6,293 bases of DNA from Desulfuromusa sp. Its GTDB lineage: Bacteria; Desulfobacterota; Desulfuromonadia; Desulfuromonadales; Geopsychrobacteraceae. Shown here piece after piece: positions 1-5,751 of this stretch. Location: assembly GCA_029934095.1 (NCBI GenBank), contig JAOZMV010000092.1:1-6293 (forward strand), read 5' to 3'. The notes below the pieces were generated by a model. That model did no database searches. It was not told the origin of the DNA and saw only the letters and a program-made list of their open reading frames with translations. How positions within the stretch are numbered: the stretch's first letter is position 1; every line of letters begins with the position of its first letter. The translations under genes were made by a program, and so were the position numbers.

Positions 1-540
1 CGTCAGGATAACCGCAACGCCTCGCTGTTCAATCTGGTGGGCTTTCAGACCCGCTTAACCTATCCGGAACAAAAAAGAATATTCAGGACTATTCCCGGTC
101 TGGAGCAGGTACGCTTTGCCCGTCTCGGCAGCATGCACCGCAATACCTTCATCAATGCACCGGCCTGTCTGACCAGATCACTGCAATTCAAACAAGCCCC
201 CCATATTTATGCCAGTGGCCAATTGAGTGGGGTTGAGGGCTATGTTGAATCGGCAGCCTGTGGATTTATGGCGGGGATCTTTGCCGCCTGTCAACTCCGT
301 GGTGAGGAGATTCCATTCCCTCCAGCAGAAACAGCATTAGGTTCACTGTTGGGTCATTTGTCCGCAGCAGATGAAATTAATTTCCAGCCGATGAATATCA
401 ATTATGGCCTCTTTCCTCCCTTGGAACTGAAGCGAAAAATGAAACGGGCTGACCGTCGGCTGGCCATGGCGGAGCGGGCGCTTGCTGCACTGCCTCAATG
501 GTGGGAGCCGATCGCTGCCAATCGGGAGCAACCATCATGA
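1..540 (+). CDS. trmFO: TrmFO, tRNA m5U54 methyltransferase (folate/FAD-dependent), C-terminal part; 5' end outside window
   Basis: The frame is open from base 1 to the TGA at 538-540, so 179 codons of the C-terminal part are present and the start lies upstream. The family uses methylenetetrahydrofolate and FADH2 to methylate U54 in the T-loop of tRNA, in the cytoplasm. Signature blocks visible in order are [17 protein letters not shown] (from base 4, near the left edge), [12 protein letters not shown] (about 121-156), the flavin-binding stretch [16 protein letters not shown] (about 217-264), [12 protein letters not shown] (about 334-369) and [14 protein letters not shown] (about 382-423). 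A basic tail with [14 protein letters not shown] follows, as is usual at the end of TrmFO. About 430-450 residues are normal for the family, so roughly 40 % is shown. The GTG at base 37 is internal, not a start. The stop overlaps the maf start by 4 bp (ATGA), which suggests co-translation. The closest alternative, the paralogue GidA/MnmG, is much longer and lacks these blocks. Confidence 0.95.
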   Translation, partial: RQDNRNASLFNLVGFQTRLTYPEQKRIFRTIPGLEQVRFARLGSMHRNTFINAPACLTRSLQFKQAPHIYASGQLSGVEGYVESAACGFMAGIFAACQLRGEEIPFPPAETALGSLLGHLSAADEINFQPMNINYGLFPPLELKRKMKRADRRLAMAERALAALPQWWEPIAANREQPS

Positions 541-1124
541 AAAATCAACTGGTACTGGCTTCAGCTTCACCACGGCGGCGGGAGCTGTTGCAACAGATTG
601 GTCTTGAGTTTCAGGTGATCCCCAGCCAGGCAGAAGAACAGCTACTGGATGGTGAAACTCCAGAAGAGCATGTTATCCGTTTAAGTCTCGACAAAGCGAC
701 CGAAGTTGCAAATCGTAAGAATGTAGCAGGTCGATGGTTTATCGGCAGTGACACCATTGTCCTGTGTGATAATCAAATTCTTGGCAAACCCCGCGATAAC
801 TCCCACGCAGCTGTCATGTTGAAACAACTCTCCGGTCGAGAACATCGGGTTCTCTCCGGTTATGCCATTATTGACCGGCAGACCGGAAAACAACTTGTCG
901 AAGCAGTCAGCACCAAAGTCTGGTTTCGTCAATTGACAGAAACAGAAATCACAGGCTACATTGAGACCGGAGAACCTGCTGACAAAGCTGGAGCCTACGC
1001 CATCCAGGGGTTAGGAATCTGCTTTATTGCCCGGATTGAGGGGAGCTACACCAATGTCGTCGGCCTCCCTTTATGCAAACTCACACTGGCGATGAAAGAA
1101 TTGGGCGTGCCGCTGACGATATAA
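537..1124 (+). CDS. maf: Maf family nucleotide pyrophosphatase, dTTP/UTP (YhdE) type
   Basis: 195 residues, a normal length for Maf. The family hydrolyses nucleoside triphosphates, including modified pyrimidine nucleotides, to monophosphate and pyrophosphate, and so cleans the pool before misincorporation. Key features are the N-terminal loop [11 protein letters not shown] (residues 7-17), catalytic Asp72 in GSDTIV, the Lys84 motif [18 protein letters not shown] (98-110) and [12 protein letters not shown] (149-160). The DKAGAY-IQG block matches the YhdE-type dTTPase/UTPase rather than the YceF-type 7-methyl-GTP pyrophosphatase; this subtype call rests on remembered sequences. The ATG at 537 is preferred over an upstream in-frame candidate at 498, because conserved sequence begins right after it and GGGAG lies about 8 nt upstream. 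The start overlaps the trmFO stop in an ATGA, so the two are probably translated together. Some relatives were linked to septum inhibition, which is why older annotations say 'septum formation protein'. Confidence 0.95.
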   Translation: MKNQLVLASASPRRRELLQQIGLEFQVIPSQAEEQLLDGETPEEHVIRLSLDKATEVANRKNVAGRWFIGSDTIVLCDNQILGKPRDNSHAAVMLKQLSGREHRVLSGYAIIDRQTGKQLVEAVSTKVWFRQLTETEITGYIETGEPADKAGAYAIQGLGICFIARIEGSYTNVVGLPLCKLTLAMKELGVPLTI

Positions 1125-1129
1125 ATATG

Positions 1130-1207
1130 AATCCCCCCTAGCCCCCCTTTTTCTAAGAGGGGAAGCTGAATATCTCCCCCTTAGAAAAAGGGGGATTGAG
1201 GGGGATT
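1130..1207. repeat. Long imperfect palindrome with 28-nt arms, MITE/REP-like intergenic element
   Basis: The left arm (1130-1157) and the reverse complement of the right arm (1180-1207) share AATCCCCC at the outer end and CCCCCTTTTTCTAAG at the inner end. They differ only in the middle, by about five positions with no length difference. Pairing can continue inward with GGGGA (1159-1163) against TCCCC (1175-1179), leaving a loop of about 11 nt, so nearly the whole 78 bp can form one hairpin. It sits in the only long gap of the left half, 5 nt after the maf stop and 34 nt before the yggS start. G/C-run palindromes of this look are familiar as dispersed repeats in bacterial genomes. Only one copy is visible here, so its repeated nature is inferred. 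No target-site duplication is evident at the ends. The short T content after the right arm does not make a good intrinsic terminator. Confidence 0.75.
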
Positions 1208-1225
1208 TGATTGTACACATCAAAT
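1205..1225. promoter_or_regulatory. Perfect 7-bp inverted repeat ahead of yggS (possible operator or small hairpin)
   Basis: ATTTGAT at 1205-1211 and ATCAAAT at 1219-1225 are exact reverse complements separated by the 7-nt spacer TGTACAC. The dyad overlaps the last three bases of the large palindrome and ends 3 nt before the yggS ribosome-binding site (ACGGAG, 1228-1233). The size and symmetry fit a dimeric regulator site or a small RNA hairpin in the leader. No regulator can be named, and no clear -35/-10 pair accompanies it. Confidence 0.3.
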
Positions 1226-1241
1226 TTACGGAGCAAAACCG

Positions 1242-1940
1242 ATGAACGATATTGCCACCAACATCGCGCAGATCCATGATCGGATCGGCAGAGCCTGTCA
1301 AAAATCTGGTCGCAATCCTGAAGAAGTCAAACTGATTGCTGTCTCCAAAATAAAACCTGCTGAACAGATTGAAGAAGCCTTTCACGCCGGACAAATACTT
1401 TTTGGAGAGAGTTACGTACAGGAATTCCGCGATAAAGAACCATTGGTCGAAACGCCGGTTGAGTGGCATTTCATCGGTGGGCTGCAAAGCAATAAAGTTA
1501 AATATTTACGCGGCAAAGTTGTCATGATCCACTCTGTTGATCGCCTCTCCCTCGCTGAAGAGATTGACCGACAATGGGGGAAGATTGATGGCGCTATCGA
1601 AATTCTGCTGCAAGTGAATGTCGGTGATGAAGCGAGTAAATCGGGGTGCCCTCCAGAAGATCTGGAAAATCTGGTGCGCTCGGTTGCCCCATTGACCAAC
1701 TTGAGAATTAAAGGGTTGATGTGTCTGCCACCCCATTCTGACGATCCCGAGCAGGTACGTCCCTTTTTCAAGCAACTGCGTGAACTCTCTGAACAGATTG
1801 ACAGATTGCAATTGCCTGGCGTTGAGATGCACGAACTCTCCATGGGAATGAGTGGTGATTTTGAAGTTGCGGTAGAAGAAGGGGCAACCCTGGTCAGAGT
1901 TGGGACAGCAATCTTCGGCGCCCGGATTAAAAAGGTTTGA
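1242..1940 (+). CDS. yggS: YggS/PROSC family pyridoxal phosphate homeostasis protein
   Basis: 232 residues, matching the usual 225-235 of this family. The protein is a single alanine-racemase-like TIM barrel that binds PLP without a known catalytic reaction. It buffers PLP, and its loss disturbs vitamin B6 and amino/keto-acid pools. Visible motifs are the PLP-binding lysine Lys36 in AVSKIKP, FGESYVQE (54-61; the family usually has Asn where Ser57 stands), WHFIGGLQSNKVKYL (75-89), the KSG motif (133-135), the GLMCLPP strand (158-164), and the phosphate-binding C-terminal block LSMGMSGDFEVAVEEG (199-214) followed by RVGTAIFG (219-226). The ATG is preceded by ACGGAG with about 8 nt spacing. It is the first gene after the palindromic gap and lies 1 nt before the phosphatase gene, so it probably heads a yggS-phosphatase-transporter operon. 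Confidence 0.96.
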   Translation: MNDIATNIAQIHDRIGRACQKSGRNPEEVKLIAVSKIKPAEQIEEAFHAGQILFGESYVQEFRDKEPLVETPVEWHFIGGLQSNKVKYLRGKVVMIHSVDRLSLAEEIDRQWGKIDGAIEILLQVNVGDEASKSGCPPEDLENLVRSVAPLTNLRIKGLMCLPPHSDDPEQVRPFFKQLRELSEQIDRLQLPGVEMHELSMGMSGDFEVAVEEGATLVRVGTAIFGARIKKV

Positions 1941-1941
1941 A

Positions 1942-2586
1942 ATGAAAAATATAAATTATCTGCTATTTGATCTTGATGGCACTCTGGTCGATTCAGTTCC
2001 CGATCTAACTATCTCCCTTAATCTGCTCCGCGCTGAATTGGGTTGTTTACCTCTACCAGAAGAACAGGTCACTCATATGGTTGGTGATGGGGTCAGTACC
2101 CTGGTCCAACGGGCCCTTGGAGACGATCTATATCACCCGACTCATACAGACCGGTTTATGCAATTCTATAGCGAACATCTGCTTGACCACACCCGTTGCT
2201 ATCCGGGAATTGAGGAACTCCTGGCCAGACATCCGGCAGACAAAATGGCCATAGTCACCAATAAACCGTATCAATTGACCTTGAAGCTACTTGAAGGTCT
2301 GAACCTGATCAATAATTTCAAAATAATCGTTGGTGGTGACAGCTATGCTGAAAAGAAACCCCATCCACTGCCGGTAATCAAAGCATTGGAAGGGCTGTCC
2401 GCTGATCCAAACCAGGCCGTGATGATTGGTGATCATCACACTGATCTCTATGCCGGGCGTGAAGCTGGAGCTGCAACCTGTTTTTGTGCCTATGGAATGG
2501 GACACAGCGATGGCCTGACAACCGATTTTTATGCTGAACAATCAACCGATCTACTACAGCTGTTTCCAGAGGCCTCTTTTGAATGA
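1942..2586 (+). CDS. gph: HAD-family phosphatase, phosphoglycolate phosphatase (Gph)-like
   Basis: 214 residues with all four HAD motifs. Motif I is FDLDGTLVDS, with nucleophile Asp10 and acid/base Asp12. Motif II is VTNKP, with Thr106. Motif III is the lysine Lys139 in EKKPHP. Motif IV is MIGDHHTDLYAGREAG, with Asp164 and Asp168 for Mg2+. The helical C1 cap lies between residues about 17 and 85. This layout matches Gph, which dephosphorylates 2-phosphoglycolate, a by-product of 3'-end DNA repair, but related HAD enzymes (PpaX, pyrimidine 5'-nucleotidases, beta-phosphoglucomutases) share it. The family assignment is firm and the substrate is not. The ATG at 1942 is chosen over an upstream in-frame codon at 1900, because the HAD core begins at once and AAAGG (1931-1935) sits 6 nt ahead. 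The gene starts 1 nt after yggS, and its end overlaps the next start by 8 nt, indicating translational coupling. Confidence 0.9.
   Translation: MKNINYLLFDLDGTLVDSVPDLTISLNLLRAELGCLPLPEEQVTHMVGDGVSTLVQRALGDDLYHPTHTDRFMQFYSEHLLDHTRCYPGIEELLARHPADKMAIVTNKPYQLTLKLLEGLNLINNFKIIVGGDSYAEKKPHPLPVIKALEGLSADPNQAVMIGDHHTDLYAGREAGAATCFCAYGMGHSDGLTTDFYAEQSTDLLQLFPEASFE
2568..2581 (+). promoter_or_regulatory. Ribosome-binding site and TTG start that set the transporter's N-terminus
   Basis: AGAGG at 2568-2572 lies 6 nt before an in-frame TTG at 2579-2581. The longer in-frame ATG at 2531 has no recognisable Shine-Dalgarno and would add 16 residues (LNNQPIYYSCFQRPLL) that are out of character for a cytosolic lead-in and lie wholly inside gph. 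The TTG overlaps the gph stop (TTGAATGA), a typical coupled arrangement. Confidence 0.6.
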
Positions 2587-3880
2587 GAAGGATCTGACTA
2601 CTCGCGAGATTGCTTTTTTCTTTTTCCCACTGATACTCAACATTCAGTTAATGAGTATTTCCCATACCATCATCAATGGAGCCTTGGCCAGACTTGATGA
2701 TTACATCACCGCCCTGGCCGGCATGTCAGTGGCACTGGTGGTACACCTTTTTATCGCTTCCCCATCGTACCAGAACCACACCATTACCATTGCTATGGTC
2801 CGCGGACGAAAATCGGTGGTCGGGGTGCTGATATTTATCGGTCTGGTCGCTATTTATGTTGCTGTTATGTTGTCTTTGATTGCTTTTACTCCACTTGGGG
2901 ATCTGGTCCTGATCAAGCTCCTCGGAACCCCTGCTGAAGTTGCTGTAGAGGCAAAGAAAGCTCTGTATATATTAGCGTTCCTGCCGTTTTTTACCGGTAT
3001 CCGCGGCTTCTGTCAGGGATTGATCATCCGCGCCAGGAAAACCAGTTTGGTTTCACTTGCCACCGGTGTCAGAGTTGCAGCGCTATTTGTATTTCTTATG
3101 GTTGGACACAAATGGTTTTACGGTGCCCAATTCGGGGCTTTTGCTCTGGTCAGCTGTGTGGTGACGGAAACACTGGTTATCTCCTGGCTGGCGTGGAAAA
3201 TCGGACTGCCACAGAATCAGGGAGAAACAGAAAAATCAACTCGTGAAATTTTACGCTACTCATTCCCGTTGGCCTATTCGTCCTGCCTGCAACAGACGAT
3301 TCCGTTGCTGATCAGTTCAATCATCGGTCGGCTCCATGATGGTGCCCTGGCTCTGGCAGCTTTCGGGGTACTCCGGGGATTTTTATTCCTGCTGGCCGGT
3401 CCAATGCGCAACCTGCAACAGGCATATCTAACCCTGGTCAAAACGATGGCAGACTATCGCACCCTGCTCCGCTTCGGTTTCATTATCTCCATCTCTCTGG
3501 GTTTTCTTATTTTGTTGACCGCCGGGCCACTGAATCCATTTATTCTTGGCCAACTGCTCGGAATCGAAACGGGTCTGCGCCACTATCTGCAATGGCCACT
3601 GGCAGCCTGTTCAGTTTTCCCATTCTTATATGGACTGACCAACCTTCTACGCGGCTGGTTTGCCGGAGCCGACCAGACCGGACAGTTGGGGCGCTCTACC
3701 CTCCTGAAAAGTGTATTCCTCCTGATTCTCTGGTGGCCCCTTGTCGCCTGGCAACCACCTGTTTCGGGTATCGTTATCGCTATAGGCTTGTTACTGGCGG
3801 CGGAAATGCTAGAATCATTTTATCTCTACTATCAACGTCAACAGCAATCAGAAAAAATACGCCATGCTGCACCGCTTTGA
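2579..3880 (+). CDS. Polytopic inner-membrane transporter, MATE/MOP-flippase-like, resembling ANKH
   Basis: 433 residues from the TTG start (449 if the ATG at 2531 is used). About twelve hydrophobic segments are visible, in two groups of six: near residues 9-30, 43-64, 78-103, 127-149, 155-177, 184-206, then 226-249, 256-276, 297-317, 336-355, 373-391 and 395-418. A charged linker runs at about 208-225 (QNQGETEKSTRE). This two-times-six plan is that of the MOP superfamily (MATE efflux pumps, lipid flippases). Several ordered stretches recall animal ANKH as I remember it: FPLILNI near the start, a dyad of polar residues in SPSYQNH (61-67), FLPFFTGIRGFCQGL (134-148), YSFPLAYSSCLQQ (227-239), and the last segment with Glu409 and Glu412. 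ANKH is linked to export of ATP, citrate and pyrophosphate, but no substrate can be assigned here. The gene is coupled to the upstream phosphatase gene. A plain divergent MATE protein is the alternative. Confidence 0.75.
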   Translation: MNEKDLTTREIAFFFFPLILNIQLMSISHTIINGALARLDDYITALAGMSVALVVHLFIASPSYQNHTITIAMVRGRKSVVGVLIFIGLVAIYVAVMLSLIAFTPLGDLVLIKLLGTPAEVAVEAKKALYILAFLPFFTGIRGFCQGLIIRARKTSLVSLATGVRVAALFVFLMVGHKWFYGAQFGAFALVSCVVTETLVISWLAWKIGLPQNQGETEKSTREILRYSFPLAYSSCLQQTIPLLISSIIGRLHDGALALAAFGVLRGFLFLLAGPMRNLQQAYLTLVKTMADYRTLLRFGFIISISLGFLILLTAGPLNPFILGQLLGIETGLRHYLQWPLAACSVFPFLYGLTNLLRGWFAGADQTGQLGRSTLLKSVFLLILWWPLVAWQPPVSGIVIAIGLLLAAEMLESFYLYYQRQQQSEKIRHAAPL

Positions 3881-3930
3881 GAAAAACTGAATATTAAATT
3901 TCCGATTCTTCTGCATAATGGAGAGAAACA

Positions 3931-4686
3931 ATGATTGTAATTAAAACTCAGGATGAAATAGAAAAAATGCGCCGAGCGGGGGCTTTGGCGGGACAACTAT
4001 TAAATCATATTGAACCTGTTGTGAAAGAAGGCATTTCAACCCTTGAGATTAATAATCTCTGTGCAGAATTCACCAAAAACCACGGTGCCATTTCTGCTCC
4101 CTTGAATTATCACGGTTTCCCCAAGAGTATCTGTACCTCAATCAATAATGTTGTCTGTCATGGGATTCCGGCGGCAAAAGATATTCTCAAAAACGGTGAC
4201 ATCGTCAATGTCGATGTCACTGTCATCCTGGATGGTTACCATGGAGACACATCCCGCACTTTTATGATCGGTCAGGTTGATGAAAAAGTTAAAAATCTTG
4301 TGAGCCGAACAGAAAAGGCCATGTATCGAGGAATTGCTGCTATCAGGCCGGGAAAATATTTATATGAAGTGGGCAAAGCAATTGAAAAATATATAAGCAA
4401 ATTCGGTTATTCTATTGTTCATAGTTACGGAGGACACGGGATTGGGAAAGATTTTCATGAAGACCCACATGTCCTCCATCATTTCAGCAAGAACAATAAA
4501 ATACGTCTTCAGGAAGGGATGATTTTTACCGTTGAACCGATGATCAATATGGGAAAATCGGCTGAGGTAGAAACCTCTGCAACCGATGGATGGACTGTGA
4601 CCACTGCGGATGGGAGTATCAGTGCTCAATTTGAGCATACAATTCTGGTGACATCAGGAGAGGCAGAAATTCTTACTGCAAGATAG
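3931..4686 (+). CDS. map: Methionine aminopeptidase, type I
   Basis: 251 residues, the usual size of the type Ia enzyme without an N-terminal zinc-finger extension. It removes the initiator methionine from nascent proteins in the cytoplasm. All five metal ligands of the pita-bread fold are present: Asp95 (NVDVT), Asp106 (HGDTSRTF), His169 (GGHGIG), Glu202 (FTVEPM) and Glu235 (QFEHT). The substrate-side histidines His77 (VVCHGIP) and His176 (DFHEDPH) are also kept. The ATG at 3931 has GGAGAG (3920-3925) at good spacing. The gene stands apart from ribosomal-protein or secY genes, where map often lies, so it may be a second copy. Its GC is about 42.5 % by hand count (3961-4680), slightly below neighbours sampled at 43-52 %. 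A 50-bp gap separates it from the transporter, with no visible terminator or strong promoter. Confidence 0.97.
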   Translation: MIVIKTQDEIEKMRRAGALAGQLLNHIEPVVKEGISTLEINNLCAEFTKNHGAISAPLNYHGFPKSICTSINNVVCHGIPAAKDILKNGDIVNVDVTVILDGYHGDTSRTFMIGQVDEKVKNLVSRTEKAMYRGIAAIRPGKYLYEVGKAIEKYISKFGYSIVHSYGGHGIGKDFHEDPHVLHHFSKNNKIRLQEGMIFTVEPMINMGKSAEVETSATDGWTVTTADGSISAQFEHTILVTSGEAEILTAR

Positions 4687-4717
4687 TTACCCCGCCTTTC
4701 CTGGAATCTAGCGATAA

Positions 4718-4735
4718 AAGAGGATATTTATTTTG
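4718..4735 (+). promoter_or_regulatory. Ribosome-binding site and TTG start of the CtlX/DDAH-type gene
   Basis: AAGAGG at 4718-4723 lies 9 nt ahead of the TTG at 4733-4735. No ATG or GTG occurs in frame before the conserved strand SVVVIRPHNF, which begins ten codons further on. TTG is therefore the best start. Confidence 0.65.
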
Positions 4736-5662
4736 GCATCAAAATCTATTCAGGCACCGGGATCGGTCGTTGTCATTCGCCCGCACAACTTCCATCCAAA
4801 TCCAGAAACAGCTTCTGACAATGTTTTCCAGAAAATCGACATAAACCGAACCGCCAGACAGACAGCGGAAGATGCCTACAGAGAAGTCAGCGAGGCAGCA
4901 CAACAGCTTGAAAAAAAGGGAGTCAGGGTACATATTTTTGAAGATCGTGGTGACAAAGAGACCCCTGATTCAGTTTTTCCGAACAATTGGTTTTCCACCC
5001 ATGCCGGGGGCCATATCGCCGTCTTTCCGATGTACTCACCCAGTCGCAGACGGGAACGCCGCTACGATATTCTGGAGATGTTGAAATCTGAATATCGGGT
5101 ACAGGATATCATCGATTACTCATGCCTGGAGTATGACGGGTTGTTCCTTGAAGGAACCGGAGCAATGGTTCTTGATCATATCGACAGAGTTGCCTATACC
5201 GCTCGCTCCAATCGTGCTGATCCCATCGCTCTGGAACGATTCTGTACCCATTTCAATTTTGAACCCATGGCCTTTGATGCCGCAGATACCAATGGTCGTC
5301 CTATCTACCATACTAATGTGTTGATGTGTATCGGTACTGATTTTGCCTTAGCCGGTTTTGATACCATCAGTGATAAAGCACGCCGCGATGAGATTTATGC
5401 AAGGCTGCAAGGGATGGGTCGAGACGTTATTAAACTCGATAATCATCAGATTAACGAGTTTGCAGGTAATGCAATCGAACTTTTTGCCGAGAATCGGAGA
5501 ATTCTAGCCATATCCACAAGAGCGGTCGCCTGCTTACTTCCTGAGCAGAAAAAACTTATTGAAAAATCTGCAGAAATTGTTCCACTCGCCGTACCGACAA
5601 TCGAACTTGCCGGAGGATCTATCCGCTGCATGCTCGCTGGAGTTCACCTGACAAGACGATAG
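4733..5662 (+). CDS. ctlX: Guanidino-group-modifying hydrolase, CtlX (citrulline utilization)/DDAH-like
   Basis: 309 residues with the amidinotransferase/arginine-deiminase (pentein) layout. Blocks in order are SVVVIRPHNFHPNPET (11-26), TPDSVFPNNWFSTH (77-90), FLEGTGAMVLD (138-148), YHTNVLMCIG (192-201), INEFAGNAIEL (240-250) and GGSIRCMLAGVHL (294-306). The family's Glu-His-Cys triad is accounted for by Glu140, His193 and nucleophile Cys299, with Asp79 as the likely guanidinium contact; these assignments follow the family pattern and were not modelled. This motif set is the one annotated as 'citrulline utilization hydrolase CtlX' or 'arginine deiminase-related protein'. A Francisella member is reported as a citrulline ureidase giving ornithine, CO2 and ammonia. 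Dimethylarginine hydrolysis or arginine deimination remain possible, so the substrate is uncertain. It has no signal peptide and is probably cytoplasmic. No arginine-metabolism neighbours are present; it lies between map and efp, 46 and 89 bp away. Confidence 0.85.
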   Translation: MASKSIQAPGSVVVIRPHNFHPNPETASDNVFQKIDINRTARQTAEDAYREVSEAAQQLEKKGVRVHIFEDRGDKETPDSVFPNNWFSTHAGGHIAVFPMYSPSRRRERRYDILEMLKSEYRVQDIIDYSCLEYDGLFLEGTGAMVLDHIDRVAYTARSNRADPIALERFCTHFNFEPMAFDAADTNGRPIYHTNVLMCIGTDFALAGFDTISDKARRDEIYARLQGMGRDVIKLDNHQINEFAGNAIELFAENRRILAISTRAVACLLPEQKKLIEKSAEIVPLAVPTIELAGGSIRCMLAGVHLTRR

Positions 5663-5705
5663 AAACCGGCTTTTCTGGTAGTAAACACAGCAGGAGTATG
5701 GTTAA

Positions 5706-5729
5706 ATGCCGCCTTCAAATTTAAAATAA
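5706..5729 (+). CDS. Possible seven-codon leader ORF (MPPSNLK) upstream of efp
   Basis: ATG CCG CCT TCA AAT TTA AAA TAA encodes Met-Pro-Pro-Ser-Asn-Leu-Lys. AGGAG at 5692-5696 lies 9 nt upstream, a good Shine-Dalgarno spacing. The stop is 22 nt before the efp ATG and about 10 nt before the efp Shine-Dalgarno. Pro-Pro pairs slow ribosomes unless EF-P helps, so translation of this peptide could in principle report EF-P level to its own gene. An ORF this short can easily arise by chance, and no leader hairpins that would complete an attenuator were recognised, so this is a candidate only. Confidence 0.22.
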   Translation: MPPSNLK

Positions 5730-5751
5730 GCACATCTAAGAGGAGTTACCC

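Noticed and set aside
1133..1204. G-quadruplex in the palindrome
   Set aside because: Each strand has only three long G runs (GGGG or longer) in the element, so a regular four-tract G4 is not available. The hairpin explains the runs better.
1071..1487. Minus-strand open frame of 138 codons across the end of maf, the palindrome and the start of yggS
   Set aside because: It is antisense to two well-supported genes, and its middle is just the translated C/G-run palindrome (SPSIPLFLRG...). It shows no protein family and no ribosome-binding site.
3877..3919. Promoter before map (TTGAGA at 3877 and CATAAT at 3914)
   Set aside because: The spacing is about 31 nt, far from the usual 16-18, and transcription would begin at the ribosome-binding site.
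5665..5681. Possible terminator after ctlX (ACCGG-CTTTT-CTGGT)
   Set aside because: The stem has only five pairs including a G-T wobble, and no run of T follows it (AGTAAACA).
5698..5724. Alternative leader peptide in the efp upstream region starting at ATG 5698 (MVKCRLQI)
   Set aside because: The AGGAG at 5692-5696 is only 1 nt from this ATG, too close for initiation. The ATG at 5706 has the proper spacing.
5699..5727. Sigma-70-like promoter before efp (TGGTTA, 17 nt, TAAAAT)
   Set aside because: The -35 match is poor and the -10-like hexamer lies in an AT-rich stretch where such matches are expected by chance.
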